Shown one piece after another: positions 26,921 to 35,411 of a stretch of DNA of 64,000 bases. This stretch comes from Ferruginibacter sp. (GTDB lineage Bacteria > Bacteroidota > Bacteroidia > Chitinophagales > Chitinophagaceae): positions 59,460-123,459 of the forward strand of contig JACMKX010000004.1 in the NCBI GenBank assembly GCA_014379905.1. Direction: 5' to 3'. The translations under genes and the position numbers were made by a program. The notes under the pieces were generated by a model, which had not been told where the DNA came from, did not search any database, and worked only from the letters and a program-made list of their open reading frames with translations. Positions within the stretch are counted from its first letter, which is position 1. The number at the start of each line of letters is the position of its first letter.

Positions 26921-27494
26921 GCAACACAAATTTGTATTGATCCTTTGTGCGTTTGTTTTTTCTGCGATTAAAATAAACGCACAGGATCATGCATCAAACA
27001 AGCTGTACGCCATAGTACAACAGGGTTTTGTATTCAACAATAGTGATGTAGGTGTACAGCCGGGCCTGGCTGCCGGGGGGCAATGGAAAGGTTTTGGATT
27101 GGGAATTGCTGCAGCAATTGATTTTTTGTCTGTGCGAAGTTTTCAAACATCCATTGATCTTCGTAAAACCGCGAATGCAGGCAAGTTCTGCCTGGTAGCA
27201 TTTGTTAACCCCGGTCTTAATAATATAATTCCTACAAAAAAAGAAAAACAAGCTGCGTTGCGTTTTTACCAGGATCAGCAATTTAAAAACGGAACTTACC
27301 TCGAAGCAGGCGGCGGCATATTAATGGGTAAAAAGAAAAACCTGCTCGCAGCATTTTACTGGAGCAGGAAAACTTATAAAGAAACATATACCAATATTTT
27401 GTGGAATCCTGTTTTACAAAATATAGAAGCGGTGCCCGCCACTAATAAATATATCACCAACCGCCTCGGAATAAAACTAGCAATAATATTTTAA
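26910..27494 (+). CDS. Exported barrel-like protein of unknown function
   Basis: A 194-residue protein whose ATG lies inside the end of the LVIVD gene (11-base overlap), implying coupled translation. It has a signal peptide (FVLILCAFVFSAIKINAQ) and alternating strands with aromatic ends (VQPGLAAGGQWKGFGLGIAA, NGTYLEAGGGILMGKKK, NRLGIKLAIIF), suggesting a small outer-membrane barrel. It closes the operon of sigma factor, membrane protein and LVIVD lipoprotein. No named family was recognised. Confidence 0.72.
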   Translation: MLTRQHKFVLILCAFVFSAIKINAQDHASNKLYAIVQQGFVFNNSDVGVQPGLAAGGQWKGFGLGIAAAIDFLSVRSFQTSIDLRKTANAGKFCLVAFVNPGLNNIIPTKKEKQAALRFYQDQQFKNGTYLEAGGGILMGKKKNLLAAFYWSRKTYKETYTNILWNPVLQNIEAVPATNKYITNRLGIKLAIIF

Positions 27495-27612
27495 AATGTA
27501 CAGCTTTGCTATCCCCGTAACACAAAACAGCCAACACCGCACAACGGCTATCATCTTTCATCTACTCAACATTGGCTATTGATCATTTACCCCTGTCTAT
27601 TCCCCACTCACC

Positions 27613-29136
27613 TTACTCCATCTTCTCCGGTCTCATCATCGGGAACAACAATACATCCTGTATAGAAACCTGCCCGGTTAGCAACATGCATAAACGGTCG
27701 ATACCAAAGCCAATGCCACTGGTTGGCGGCATGCCATATTCCAGGGCACGTAAAAAGTCGTGATCAATAAACATGGCTTCATCATCGCCACGCTCCATTA
27801 GTTTTACCTGCTCTTCAAAACGTTCCCTTTGCTCAATAGGGTCGTTTAGCTCGCTGTAGGCATTGGCAATTTCTTTCCCGTTTATTATCAGTTCAAAACG
27901 CTCTACCAGCCCGGGTTTGCTGCGATGCTTTTTGGTAAGTGGACTCATCTCCACCGGGTAATCTGTAATAAAGGTGGGTTGTATATAATGCCCTTCGCAT
28001 TTACTGCCAAATATCTCATCAATCAGTTTTCCCTTGCCCCATTTTATATCTGGGTGTATGCCTAACTGTTTGCAAACATCTCTTATGCCATCTTCATCCA
28101 TGCTGCTGATATCAAAACCGGTATGCTCTTTAATCGCGTCATACATGGTGATGCGTTTGTAGGGCGCCTTAAAACTAATTTCTTTTCCTTCCATATCTAC
28201 CGTTACAATTCCATTGGTTGCCATCGCTGTTTTTTCCAGCAGTTGCTCGGTGGTATCCATCATCCACTCATAATCTTTGTAAGCGGTATAAAATTCCAAC
28301 ACGGTAAATTCAGGATTGTGTGTGCGGTCCATACCTTCATTACGAAAATTGCGGCTGAACTCGTACACCCACTCAAAGCCACCCACAATCAGTCTTTTTA
28401 AATACAGTTCATTGGCAATACGCATATACATGGGCACATCCAGCGCATTGTGGTGCGTAGAAAAAGGCCTTGCAGCTGCCCCACCGGGGATACTTTGTAA
28501 AACCGGGGTATCAACTTCCAGTGCGCCACGCTCATTTAAAAATTCACGGATGGCATTGATCATTTTTGTGCGCTTAATAAAAGTTTCCTTAACGCCGGGA
28601 TTTACAATAAGGTCTGCATATCGCTGGCGATAACGAAATTCCGGATCCGTTACTTCGTCAAAAGTTTCCCCGTCTTTTTCCCTCACCACCGGCAATGGTT
28701 TTAATGCTTTTGTTAGCAAAGTAAATTCACTTACATGAATAGAAGTTTCACCGGTTTTAGTGGTGAACACATATCCTTTTACGCCAATGATATCACCCAG
28801 GTCCAATAATTTTTTCCATACATTTTGAAACAGCGTTTTGTCTTCGCCCGGGCAAATATCATCCTGCTTTATATAACATTGAATTTTCCCATTTGCATCC
28901 TGCAATACAAAAAAGTTGGCCTTACCCATGTCCCTCACACTCATCAGCCGTCCGGCAAGGCATACATCGGCAAAATTAGCCTTATTTTCCTCGCCCTTGT
29001 AATTTTCCTTTATGTATACAGAAGTGCTGTTCACAGGATATAAAGCAGCGGGGTAAGCATCTATGCCTAATTTATTTAATTCCTCCAGTTTTTCCCTGCG
29101 GATGATCTCTTGTTCTGATAAATGTTGCGTACTCAT
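27613..29136 (-). CDS. lysS: Lysyl-tRNA synthetase, class II
   Basis: A 507-residue class II LysRS from the ATG at 29136 (a longer frame is unlikely given the family N-terminus). An OB-fold anticodon-binding domain is present (VCLAGRLMSVRDMGKANF). The catalytic core shows motif 1 (REFLNERGALEVDTPVLQ), motif 2 (EWVYEFSRNFRNEGMDRTH) and motif 3 (GIGFGIDRLCMLLT). It charges tRNA-Lys in the cytoplasm. Single-gene unit; essential housekeeping. Confidence 0.98.
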   Translation of the reverse strand: MSTQHLSEQEIIRREKLEELNKLGIDAYPAALYPVNSTSVYIKENYKGEENKANFADVCLAGRLMSVRDMGKANFFVLQDANGKIQCYIKQDDICPGEDKTLFQNVWKKLLDLGDIIGVKGYVFTTKTGETSIHVSEFTLLTKALKPLPVVREKDGETFDEVTDPEFRYRQRYADLIVNPGVKETFIKRTKMINAIREFLNERGALEVDTPVLQSIPGGAAARPFSTHHNALDVPMYMRIANELYLKRLIVGGFEWVYEFSRNFRNEGMDRTHNPEFTVLEFYTAYKDYEWMMDTTEQLLEKTAMATNGIVTVDMEGKEISFKAPYKRITMYDAIKEHTGFDISSMDEDGIRDVCKQLGIHPDIKWGKGKLIDEIFGSKCEGHYIQPTFITDYPVEMSPLTKKHRSKPGLVERFELIINGKEIANAYSELNDPIEQRERFEEQVKLMERGDDEAMFIDHDFLRALEYGMPPTSGIGFGIDRLCMLLTGQVSIQDVLLFPMMRPEKME

Positions 29137-29152
29137 AATTTTTAATTGGCAG

Positions 29153-29160
29153 CAAATATA
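29153..29160 (-). promoter_or_regulatory. Possible -7 element of lysS
   Basis: On the minus strand TATATTTG (29160-29153) matches TAnnTTTG, 16 bases before the lysS start. No well-spaced upstream TTG was found. Confidence 0.4.
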
Positions 29161-29303
29161 ATGATTAACCGCTAAGGCGCTAAGGCGCAAAAATTATGGA
29201 ATAACTATTGCCCTATTTAACCGGCTGGTGAATGCTATATACTGCAACTTTGCGGCTTAGCTGATTAAATACAAGGCCTGGCAGCCGGCCTTGACCAGAA
29301 TGT

Positions 29304-29311
29304 TACCTTTG
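29304..29311 (+). promoter_or_regulatory. Possible -7 element of the DUF4197 gene
   Basis: TACCTTTG matches TAnnTTTG and lies 46 bases before the ATG at 29358. The -33 element is not clear. Confidence 0.4.
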
Positions 29312-29357
29312 TTCATATTTATCGTCTAACTTGTCACAACCAAATAAAAACACCATC

Positions 29358-30071
29358 ATGCGTAAAATTTTCATTATCCTATTTGCAGTAGTATCGCTGG
29401 GGCTCTCTTCCTGCGATGTAATCAGTCAGTTACCAACAACCCCGGGCGGCATTGGTGGCCTTAGCCAGTCAGAAGCAGCCCAGGGCATTAAAGCTGCACT
29501 CGACCAGGGCATTGGCAAATCAGTTTTACAACTCAACACTGTAGATGGATTTTTTAAAGATGCTTTTTACAAAGTATTGCTTCCGCCCGATGCCAAAAAA
29601 ATAGAAAACACTTTAAGAACACTTGGTTTTAATAGTTTGGTTGATAAAGCCATCCTGCAAATTAACCGTGGGGCGGAGGATGCAGTGGGTTTTGCCAAAC
29701 CCATTTTTTTTGATGCCATTAAAAGCATGACTTTGCAGGATGCTATTGGCCTGGTAAAAAATGGAGATACAAGTGCCACGCATTTTTTCAGGACGAAAAC
29801 CACCAGTAAACTACTGGCAGCATTTCAGCCGGTTATAAAATCATCGTTGGATAAAGTGGATGCTACCAAATACTATGGTGACCTGGTAACCAAATACAAT
29901 AACCTGCCCACTACTTTTAAAAAGGTAAATCCTGATCTTGCAAATTATGTTACCGACAGGGCCACGGTTGCTTTGTTTGACCTGATAGCAAAAGAAGAAC
30001 TAAACATCCGGAACAACTTTGCAGCAAGAAGCAGCGATATTTTGAAAAGGGTATTTGGAACAAAATGGTGA
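29358..30071 (+). CDS. DUF4197 family lipoprotein
   Basis: A 237-residue product from the ATG at 29358, which gives a lipoprotein signal (FIILFAVVSLGLSSC). The mature part matches DUF4197: GLSQSEAAQGIKAALDQGIG, then FKKVNPDLANYVTDRAT and a C-terminal ARSSDILKRVFGTKW. The family is mainly helical, periplasmic, and of unknown function. Its stop codon abuts the stop of the convergent patatin gene with no base between (TGATCA), so the two share a terminator zone. Confidence 0.92.
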   Translation: MRKIFIILFAVVSLGLSSCDVISQLPTTPGGIGGLSQSEAAQGIKAALDQGIGKSVLQLNTVDGFFKDAFYKVLLPPDAKKIENTLRTLGFNSLVDKAILQINRGAEDAVGFAKPIFFDAIKSMTLQDAIGLVKNGDTSATHFFRTKTTSKLLAAFQPVIKSSLDKVDATKYYGDLVTKYNNLPTTFKKVNPDLANYVTDRATVALFDLIAKEELNIRNNFAARSSDILKRVFGTKW

Positions 30072-31103
30072 TCATTTAAAAAAGGCGGAAGCAGCTTTTA
30101 CACCATTGTTATATAACATGCGTTTTTCCGAGGCCTTCATCCGCCTGGGTTTGGAAAAAATATTTCCATAACTCACATAAATAGTGCGGCCCGTTTCATT
30201 CTCTAATTTTGGATATTTTCTTGCCAGTGTTTCAATCAGCAGGTTGGAAAAGGCAAGAAAATATTCATTAAGATTTTGCGGATCGTAAGGGGGAATAGCA
30301 ATAGAATTATTTTGAAGAGAGTCTATCTGCTCCGGTCTTTCCAGTTTAATGCCCAATGTTTGGGGGTTGAGTTTGGCATCAAAACACAAGAGCGGATTTC
30401 TCATATTTTCGCAACTGTCGAACATACTGATGGGATAATTACAAAGCATACCTCCATCTACATAAAAATTTACTATAGCCAGGCTGTCTTTTTTTGTGAT
30501 CCGCTTTAAGTCGTTGTTCAAAGCTACCGGTTCAAAATAAAATGGCACACCACCACTGATTCTTACGGCTAATGCAACGGGCATTTGCGGGCTGTGTTCG
30601 TAAGAGAATATTTCCAACTGCTGTTTGCTGAGATTGGTGCCGGTTACATAAAGATCTTTATACCTTGCATTGTTTAAATGAAGCCCGTGCAGCTCCGAAA
30701 AAGTTAACTCTTCCTTACCTGTTTTTGTAAACACGAGTTGTTTAAGCCATTTCTCAAACTGGCTTCCTTTGTATATACCATAGTTATTTTTAACCCTGTT
30801 GTATTTCCCCAGGGCACCCCAATTGCCATCGTTGAATTTTTCAATGGCGAGGTCTGTCAATATGCTGTCCATCTCTGCGGCGGTATAACCAATACTTATC
30901 ATGAGCCCGGCAATAGCACCGGCTGAAGAGCCGGCCACCTTTTCAATATTTTGCAAAATACCTTTTTGCTCCAATACCTTTACCACGCCGGCATAGGCTA
31001 TGCCTCTTACACCACCTCCTTCTAAAGCAATGTTTTTATAAACAGTTTGCTGCGCAGTACAAAACAGGGGAATAAACGAACAGAGGAACAGAATTTTTTT
31101 CAT
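30072..31103 (-). CDS. Patatin-like phospholipase, exported
   Basis: A 343-residue patatin-family lipid acyl hydrolase. A signal peptide (FLCSFIPLFCTAQQ) exports it. The oxyanion-hole motif GGGVRG is at 29-34, the nucleophile elbow GSSAG at 58-62 (Ser60), and the catalytic Asp in the DGG box (NFYVDGGMLCNYP). It should hydrolyse phospholipids or acyl esters in the periplasm or outside the cell. Single gene, convergent and abutting DUF4197. Some secreted patatins act on foreign membranes; nothing here decides that. Confidence 0.93.
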   Translation of the reverse strand: MKKILFLCSFIPLFCTAQQTVYKNIALEGGGVRGIAYAGVVKVLEQKGILQNIEKVAGSSAGAIAGLMISIGYTAAEMDSILTDLAIEKFNDGNWGALGKYNRVKNNYGIYKGSQFEKWLKQLVFTKTGKEELTFSELHGLHLNNARYKDLYVTGTNLSKQQLEIFSYEHSPQMPVALAVRISGGVPFYFEPVALNNDLKRITKKDSLAIVNFYVDGGMLCNYPISMFDSCENMRNPLLCFDAKLNPQTLGIKLERPEQIDSLQNNSIAIPPYDPQNLNEYFLAFSNLLIETLARKYPKLENETGRTIYVSYGNIFSKPRRMKASEKRMLYNNGVKAASAFFK

Positions 31104-31166
31104 TCCTTAAATTTAATCCACAAAGCATGAAATTCCACTGTTACAGGAAATATAAATCTGAATTTA

Positions 31167-31682
31167 TTATAGAAATAATATAATAAAGGTGAATATGATA
31201 CCTGCAAGGGTAAAATAAAGGCCTTTTTTAAAGATGGTGGTTTTGGGCATAAACATCCAAAAGGAGGATAGTACAAAGAAAAGCAGTGAAACTCCAAAAA
31301 AAATATTTAAGAAAAACAGCGGGCTTTTAGAGTTGGCCTTATGTAGTTTGTTCAATTTTTCAATAATAAACGGCATTGATTTTACTGTATATGTTACCTG
31401 GCCTGTTGCCTTGTTATACATGCCTTGTTTAAATTTAAGCGTATCGCCGGAAATGGATTCGGCTTTCAGTTCTTTTATTTTAATTTCCTTTCCAACTGCT
31501 TCTGCGGTAAGATTTGGCGCCAGTTTTTTCTCCACTGTTTTTTCCCGCTTTAAAAAGTCGGTATCCCTGAAGATCAGTATAATGCCGCTAATGGAATATA
31601 CCGCCATGATACCCGCTAAAAAAAATCCGAGGTAACGGTGCCAAATCCTCATTCTGTTATTTATTGTTGCCTTACCCGCCAT
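31167..31682 (-). CDS. PepSY-associated membrane protein
   Basis: A 171-residue protein with three membrane helices (residues 15-37 YLGFFLAGIMAVYSISGIIL; about 122-142 FFLNIFFGVSLLFFVLSSFW; about 152-171). The intervening part is a PepSY-type domain (VGKEIKIKELKAESISGD, MYNKATGQVTYTVKS). The N-terminal RIWHRYLGF pattern is typical of PepSY-associated helices that bind heme or accompany iron reductases. Single gene. The partner is not visible. Confidence 0.82.
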   Translation of the reverse strand: MAGKATINNRMRIWHRYLGFFLAGIMAVYSISGIILIFRDTDFLKREKTVEKKLAPNLTAEAVGKEIKIKELKAESISGDTLKFKQGMYNKATGQVTYTVKSMPFIIEKLNKLHKANSKSPLFFLNIFFGVSLLFFVLSSFWMFMPKTTIFKKGLYFTLAGIIFTFIILFL

Positions 31683-31763
31683 AAAAATCTGTTAAGGCGG
31701 CAAATAGAAGGAATTTATTACAAGAAACAACACTGTAAAAGGAAATCCTGCTTATATAATCGG

Positions 31764-31793
31764 GAAAAATCAGGAAAAATCAGGAAAAATCAG
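31764..31793. repeat. Three tandem copies of a 10-base unit
   Basis: GAAAAATCAG-type units repeat three times (TGATTTTTCC on the minus strand), covering the last codons and stop of the flavin reductase-like gene and the bases just after it. Confidence 0.7.
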
Positions 31794-32673
31794 TTTCATC
31801 TGCCAGCAACACCTGCCAGGCATCATGAATATTTCCATCATTCAGTAATGAAGCGGCATAAGTATGTAATTCCCGGTCCATATCTTCTGGATTAATGGAA
31901 TAATACTGTATAATATTTTTTAATTTATCATCACTGAAAGAAGGTTCAATAACGGGCATTTCATTCACATTGGCCAATTGACCAAGGTGGTTGCCGGTTA
32001 ATATTTTACTGTAACGGATACCGTGGGGCAAAGCATCGATACCTATACCAAGTTGTGTGTTAGGTTTGGCAACTTTAAATAGGTTGCTTTCATCTACTTT
32101 GCAATACCAGTCGCCGCCCAGCCTTGCTACATGATGCAGTTTTGTTTGATCTATTTTTTTATCTGCGTCTAAAATATCGTCATCAATATGCATACACAGT
32201 ACTTCGCAAATTACCAGGTTACCCGCCCCGCCGCCAGCGCCCAATGGTTTAATTTCTAAAACTTTGCACTCCAGTTTTATTTTACTTTCTTTCACCATTG
32301 GCGGCGAAATTAATGTTGCCTTTTCTTCTGTAAACCCGGCTTTTAAAAATTCATTGCTGCCTTTGGGAAACTCGCAACTGGCCAGCGAAGTTTGTTGCAC
32401 CATATCAAAATCTACTATATTGATCACTACTTCTTTCACTTCTTCCACGTTTTGTAAACTATGCTTGGTGGTGTTGTCTCTCACCCGGCGTGCCGGTGAA
32501 AATATGACCACGGGCGGATTGCTGCTAAACAAATTAAAAAAACTAAAGGGAGACAGGTTTACCTTTCCTTCCTTATCTATTGTTGATGCAAAACAAATAG
32601 GCCGTGGGGCGATAGCATGTTGTAAATAATTCTGGGTGTCGGCCGGGGGTAAATCTTTTAGATGTAATAGCAT
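31780..32673 (-). CDS. Flavin reductase family protein
   Basis: A 297-residue protein with a flavin reductase-like FMN-binding domain in the first 190 residues: IAPRPICFASTIDKEGKVN, LSPFSFFNLFSSNPPVVIF, then a Gly-rich ligand-binding loop (EIKPLGAGGGAGNLVICEV). The C-terminal 90 residues are an extension also seen in relatives (LGIGIDALPHGIRYSKILT). It probably reduces or binds FMN in the cytoplasm. The gene ends in a short tandem repeat. It is followed on the same strand by the PepSY gene but the gap of about 100 bases argues against an operon. Confidence 0.88.
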   Translation of the reverse strand: MLLHLKDLPPADTQNYLQHAIAPRPICFASTIDKEGKVNLSPFSFFNLFSSNPPVVIFSPARRVRDNTTKHSLQNVEEVKEVVINIVDFDMVQQTSLASCEFPKGSNEFLKAGFTEEKATLISPPMVKESKIKLECKVLEIKPLGAGGGAGNLVICEVLCMHIDDDILDADKKIDQTKLHHVARLGGDWYCKVDESNLFKVAKPNTQLGIGIDALPHGIRYSKILTGNHLGQLANVNEMPVIEPSFSDDKLKNIIQYYSINPEDMDRELHTYAASLLNDGNIHDAWQVLLADETDFS

Positions 32674-32715
32674 ATTTATCGCAGAGAAAATGAGAAAATG
32701 AGTTTCGCAGAGGGT

Positions 32716-33105
32716 TTAAAAATTGTTTACAATCCTTTTAAATCCATCTTTTAAATATTGTACGTTAAAGTTAATAAGGTATCCCAATTTTTTTTGATGA
32801 TAAAGCTTTAAATAAGTAAGTATTTGAAAGGTAAAAATCGGATGCAATGTTTCAACAGCCTTTGTTTCGATAATAATCTCCTGTTCTATGAGCAAGTCAA
32901 TTTCATACGCTTTACCAAGAGGCATTTCTCTATAGATTAGTTCAACAGGAACTCTCGATCTTACATCTAAGCCCCTCAGTCCCAGCTCTCTTTTTAACGC
33001 AAGCTGATAGGCGGATTCTAATAATCCAGGTCCTAATTCTTTATGTACAGCGATAGATGAATCAAGAATAATTGCTCCAATATTATTTAGTTCTGTTGCG
33101 TTCAT
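32716..33105 (-). CDS. GxxExxY family protein
   Basis: A 129-residue protein of the GxxExxY family, whose signature is GPGLLESAYQLAL near residue 25, followed by the PD-(D/E)XK nuclease-like core (KAYEIDLLIEQEIIIETKAVE). Family members are short stand-alone proteins often located between unrelated genes, of unknown function and sometimes variable in presence. It lies between the flavin reductase-like gene and a fumarylacetoacetate hydrolase gene, same strand, 40-43 base gaps, so it could be cotranscribed. Confidence 0.93.
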   Translation of the reverse strand: MNATELNNIGAIILDSSIAVHKELGPGLLESAYQLALKRELGLRGLDVRSRVPVELIYREMPLGKAYEIDLLIEQEIIIETKAVETLHPIFTFQILTYLKLYHQKKLGYLINFNVQYLKDGFKRIVNNF

Positions 33106-33145
33106 AACTCTGCGTATCCTATTATCTCATGCTCTCTGCGCTTAA

Positions 33146-34150
33146 TTACTTTTTCAAATCCAGGATACTAAAGTTACTATCCTCCCTAACCATTGTATTG
33201 TGTAAAATACCCAATCCATCAATTTCCATTTCCACAACATCTCCTGCCTGTAACCATTGTTCCTGGTAATTTGGATCATCTAGTTTGCCGGTGCCATTTA
33301 ATTCCAGAAAGCAACCTGTACCCACTGTTCCACTGCCGATAACATCACCCGGATACAGATTAACGCCGTAACTACAACGTTCAATAATTTCTGCAAAGGT
33401 CCAGTCCATTTGAGATACGTTACCGCGGCTCACTTCTATACCATTCACTTTGCAGCTCATAGCAAGGTTCCAGGCCCTGCCGGTGTGATTTTCTTTGCAG
33501 GGAACTTCCTGGGCTTCCAGTTCATCCAGTGTTACCAGTACCGGGCCGATGCAGGTGGCAAAATCCTTTCCTTTAGCCGGACCAAGGTTTAGCAACATTT
33601 CTTCCATTTGCAATCTTCTTGCGCTCATATCGTTCATGATCATCAGGCCGGCGATATATTCATCCGCTTCGGCAGCCTTAATATTCCTGCCGGGTTTACT
33701 GATCACAATAGCAGCTTCCAGCTCAAAATCCAGTTTTTCAAAATGATCCGGCATACAATACACATTACCCGGTCCCTGTATGCTATTGTGATTGGTAAAA
33801 TAAAATATGGGGTATTGATCAAATTCAGGGATCATATCTACTTTCCGGTTTCGCCTGGCCGACGCCACATGCTGGCGAAAAGCGTAACCATCCCGGCAAC
33901 TGGTAGGGTGAGGAACGGGTGCCAGTAATTCGGCTTCATTAACAGGGAAAGCCATCACATTGCGAACCATGCCGTCTTTTATCCGTTGTTCGCAGGCTTT
34001 TGCCAGTGGCAGCATATCATCCCAGTAGTTTAAAAACATGGCCATACTTACGGGCAGGTCAGGATGGAGCATATCTGTATCGTATAACATTCCGTTAACC
34101 AGTAATGCCAGCTGATCATGATCATTTTTTAAATATGTAACGAGTTTCAT
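33146..34150 (-). CDS. Fumarylacetoacetate hydrolase family protein
   Basis: A 334-residue FAH-family protein. The metal-binding core shows DFELEAAIVISKPGRNI, the DMSARRLQMEE stretch with LGPAKGKDFATCIGP, and GDVIGSGTVGTGCFLELNG. The N-terminal 100 residues resemble the tyrosine catabolism enzyme (LVTYLKNDHDQLALLVNG). It would cleave C-C bonds in beta-diketone acids, most likely fumarylacetoacetate; other substrates in this family are possible. It lies upstream of GxxExxY on the same strand. No other tyrosine-pathway gene is in the window. Confidence 0.92.
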   Translation of the reverse strand: MKLVTYLKNDHDQLALLVNGMLYDTDMLHPDLPVSMAMFLNYWDDMLPLAKACEQRIKDGMVRNVMAFPVNEAELLAPVPHPTSCRDGYAFRQHVASARRNRKVDMIPEFDQYPIFYFTNHNSIQGPGNVYCMPDHFEKLDFELEAAIVISKPGRNIKAAEADEYIAGLMIMNDMSARRLQMEEMLLNLGPAKGKDFATCIGPVLVTLDELEAQEVPCKENHTGRAWNLAMSCKVNGIEVSRGNVSQMDWTFAEIIERCSYGVNLYPGDVIGSGTVGTGCFLELNGTGKLDDPNYQEQWLQAGDVVEMEIDGLGILHNTMVREDSNFSILDLKK

Positions 34151-34242
34151 GCTGATTTTTTAGCAGTAAAAATAGGCAATAAACCGGAGGCTACTTTTAA
34201 GTACCCCTGAAAATCAATTAACAAAGGTTTGAAAAGGTATAG

Positions 34243-34273
34243 TTGGAGCAGTTTTCTATATTTTTTATATTTG
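34243..34273 (+). promoter_or_regulatory. Bacteroidetes-type promoter of the fatty acid hydroxylase gene
   Basis: TTG (34243-34245) and TATATTTG (34266-34273) are separated by 20 bases and lie 18 bases before the ATG. This is a near-ideal match to the phylum consensus. Confidence 0.7.
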
Positions 34274-34291
34274 TAAAATATTTTACAGCTT

Positions 34292-34951
34292 ATGGAATTT
34301 GAGAAGATACATAATAAGGGGCAGGCGCAGTTATTCCGCAATCAATATTTGGAGTTTTTAACCAAAACGCATCCATTGGTAATTTGGGGAATGTACACCC
34401 CTATACTCATTTTTTTGCCGTACTACAGCATTACTACATTAGGGGTGCCGGCATTAAAGGTTTTGATGGTTTACCTGGCAGGAATTTTTTTCTGGACATT
34501 TACTGAATACATATTACATCGTTTTTTGTTTCATTATCACCCCGATTCAAAAATAGGCAAACGCATCAATTACGTATTACATGGCAACCACCACGAGTAT
34601 CCCAGGGATAAAGAGCGGTTGTTTATGCCGGCCGTGCCAAGTCTCATTATCGCTTCTATATTTTTCCTTATTTTTTACCTGCTGTTGGGCAAATATGCTT
34701 TTCCTTTTTTTCCGGGTTTTATGATCGGTTATCTCATTTATGGCAGTATGCATTATGCTATTCATGCATGGAATCCGCCGTTTAAATGGATGAAAGGATT
34801 GTGGCGAAATCATCACCTGCATCATTATAAAGAGAATGATATGGGTTTTGGTGTAAGCTCCACTTTATGGGATCATGTATTTGGAACGATGTTCGATCTT
34901 AAAAAAGAAAAAGAAGATAAAGAAAAAGTGAAGGAATTGATGTTTAAATAG
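34292..34951 (+). CDS. Fatty acid hydroxylase / sterol desaturase family membrane protein
   Basis: A 219-residue di-iron membrane hydroxylase. Histidine clusters are HRFLFHYHP near residue 76, HGNHHEY near 99, HYAIHAW and HHLHHY further on, which bind the two irons. Four membrane helices flank them (for example LIFLPYYSITTLGV, LIIASIFFLIFYLLLG). It resembles fatty acid 2-hydroxylases, which act on sphingolipid or fatty acyl chains; Bacteroidetes make sphingolipids and so this is plausible. Single-gene unit with a good promoter and terminator. Confidence 0.92.
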   Translation: MEFEKIHNKGQAQLFRNQYLEFLTKTHPLVIWGMYTPILIFLPYYSITTLGVPALKVLMVYLAGIFFWTFTEYILHRFLFHYHPDSKIGKRINYVLHGNHHEYPRDKERLFMPAVPSLIIASIFFLIFYLLLGKYAFPFFPGFMIGYLIYGSMHYAIHAWNPPFKWMKGLWRNHHLHHYKENDMGFGVSSTLWDHVFGTMFDLKKEKEDKEKVKELMFK

Positions 34952-34964
34952 ATCTTATTATACG

Positions 34965-34995
34965 AAAGCCGGCGAATTGTTCGCCGGCTTTTTAT
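34965..34995 (+). terminator. Rho-independent terminator
   Basis: A 12-base stem AAAGCCGGCGAA/TTCGCCGGCTTT with a TTG loop and a T-run, 14 bases after the hydroxylase stop. Confidence 0.92.
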
Positions 34996-35038
34996 TTAAA
35001 AGAAGTTGGAAAAACTTTTAAGCAAAGCTATATTTTCT

Positions 35039-35356
35039 TTACCATTTTTCTTCTTCCGGGATATCTGCGGCTGTTTTGAAAAGTTCCCTTGTTTTAATTT
35101 TTTGTTCCTGCCGCTCAATAATAAGGGAGGCAATAATACCTGCGGCATCTTTGCTGGCATGTTGCTGCAAAAGGTCTTTCAATTTTTTTTCATTGATATC
35201 AAGCCTGTATAACAACGTGATGAGTTCATCAAAATGATTAATAATAAGCTGGTTTATATAAGCAGATAATTCCGGGAAGAGGCTATTGCTTTTCAGGGTA
35301 TTGATATTTGTTTCAGATAAAACAATATCCATGATATTATTTCCGGCTTGCTGCAT
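35039..35356 (-). CDS. Small helical protein of unknown function
   Basis: A 105-residue, mostly helical acidic protein (SLFPELSAYINQLIINHFDE, then LKDLLQQHASKDAAGIIASL). No signal peptide or membrane helix. It sits downstream of the TIGR02757 gene on the same strand, separated by 55 bases, and may be its operon partner. I recall similar proteins in Chitinophagaceae but no family name. Function unknown. Confidence 0.7.
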   Translation of the reverse strand: MQQAGNNIMDIVLSETNINTLKSNSLFPELSAYINQLIINHFDELITLLYRLDINEKKLKDLLQQHASKDAAGIIASLIIERQEQKIKTRELFKTAADIPEEEKW

Positions 35357-35411
35357 GATTTACTATTTATTTTCCGATGTTAAGTTAGTCATCAAGACAC
35401 TTTACGGGGCG

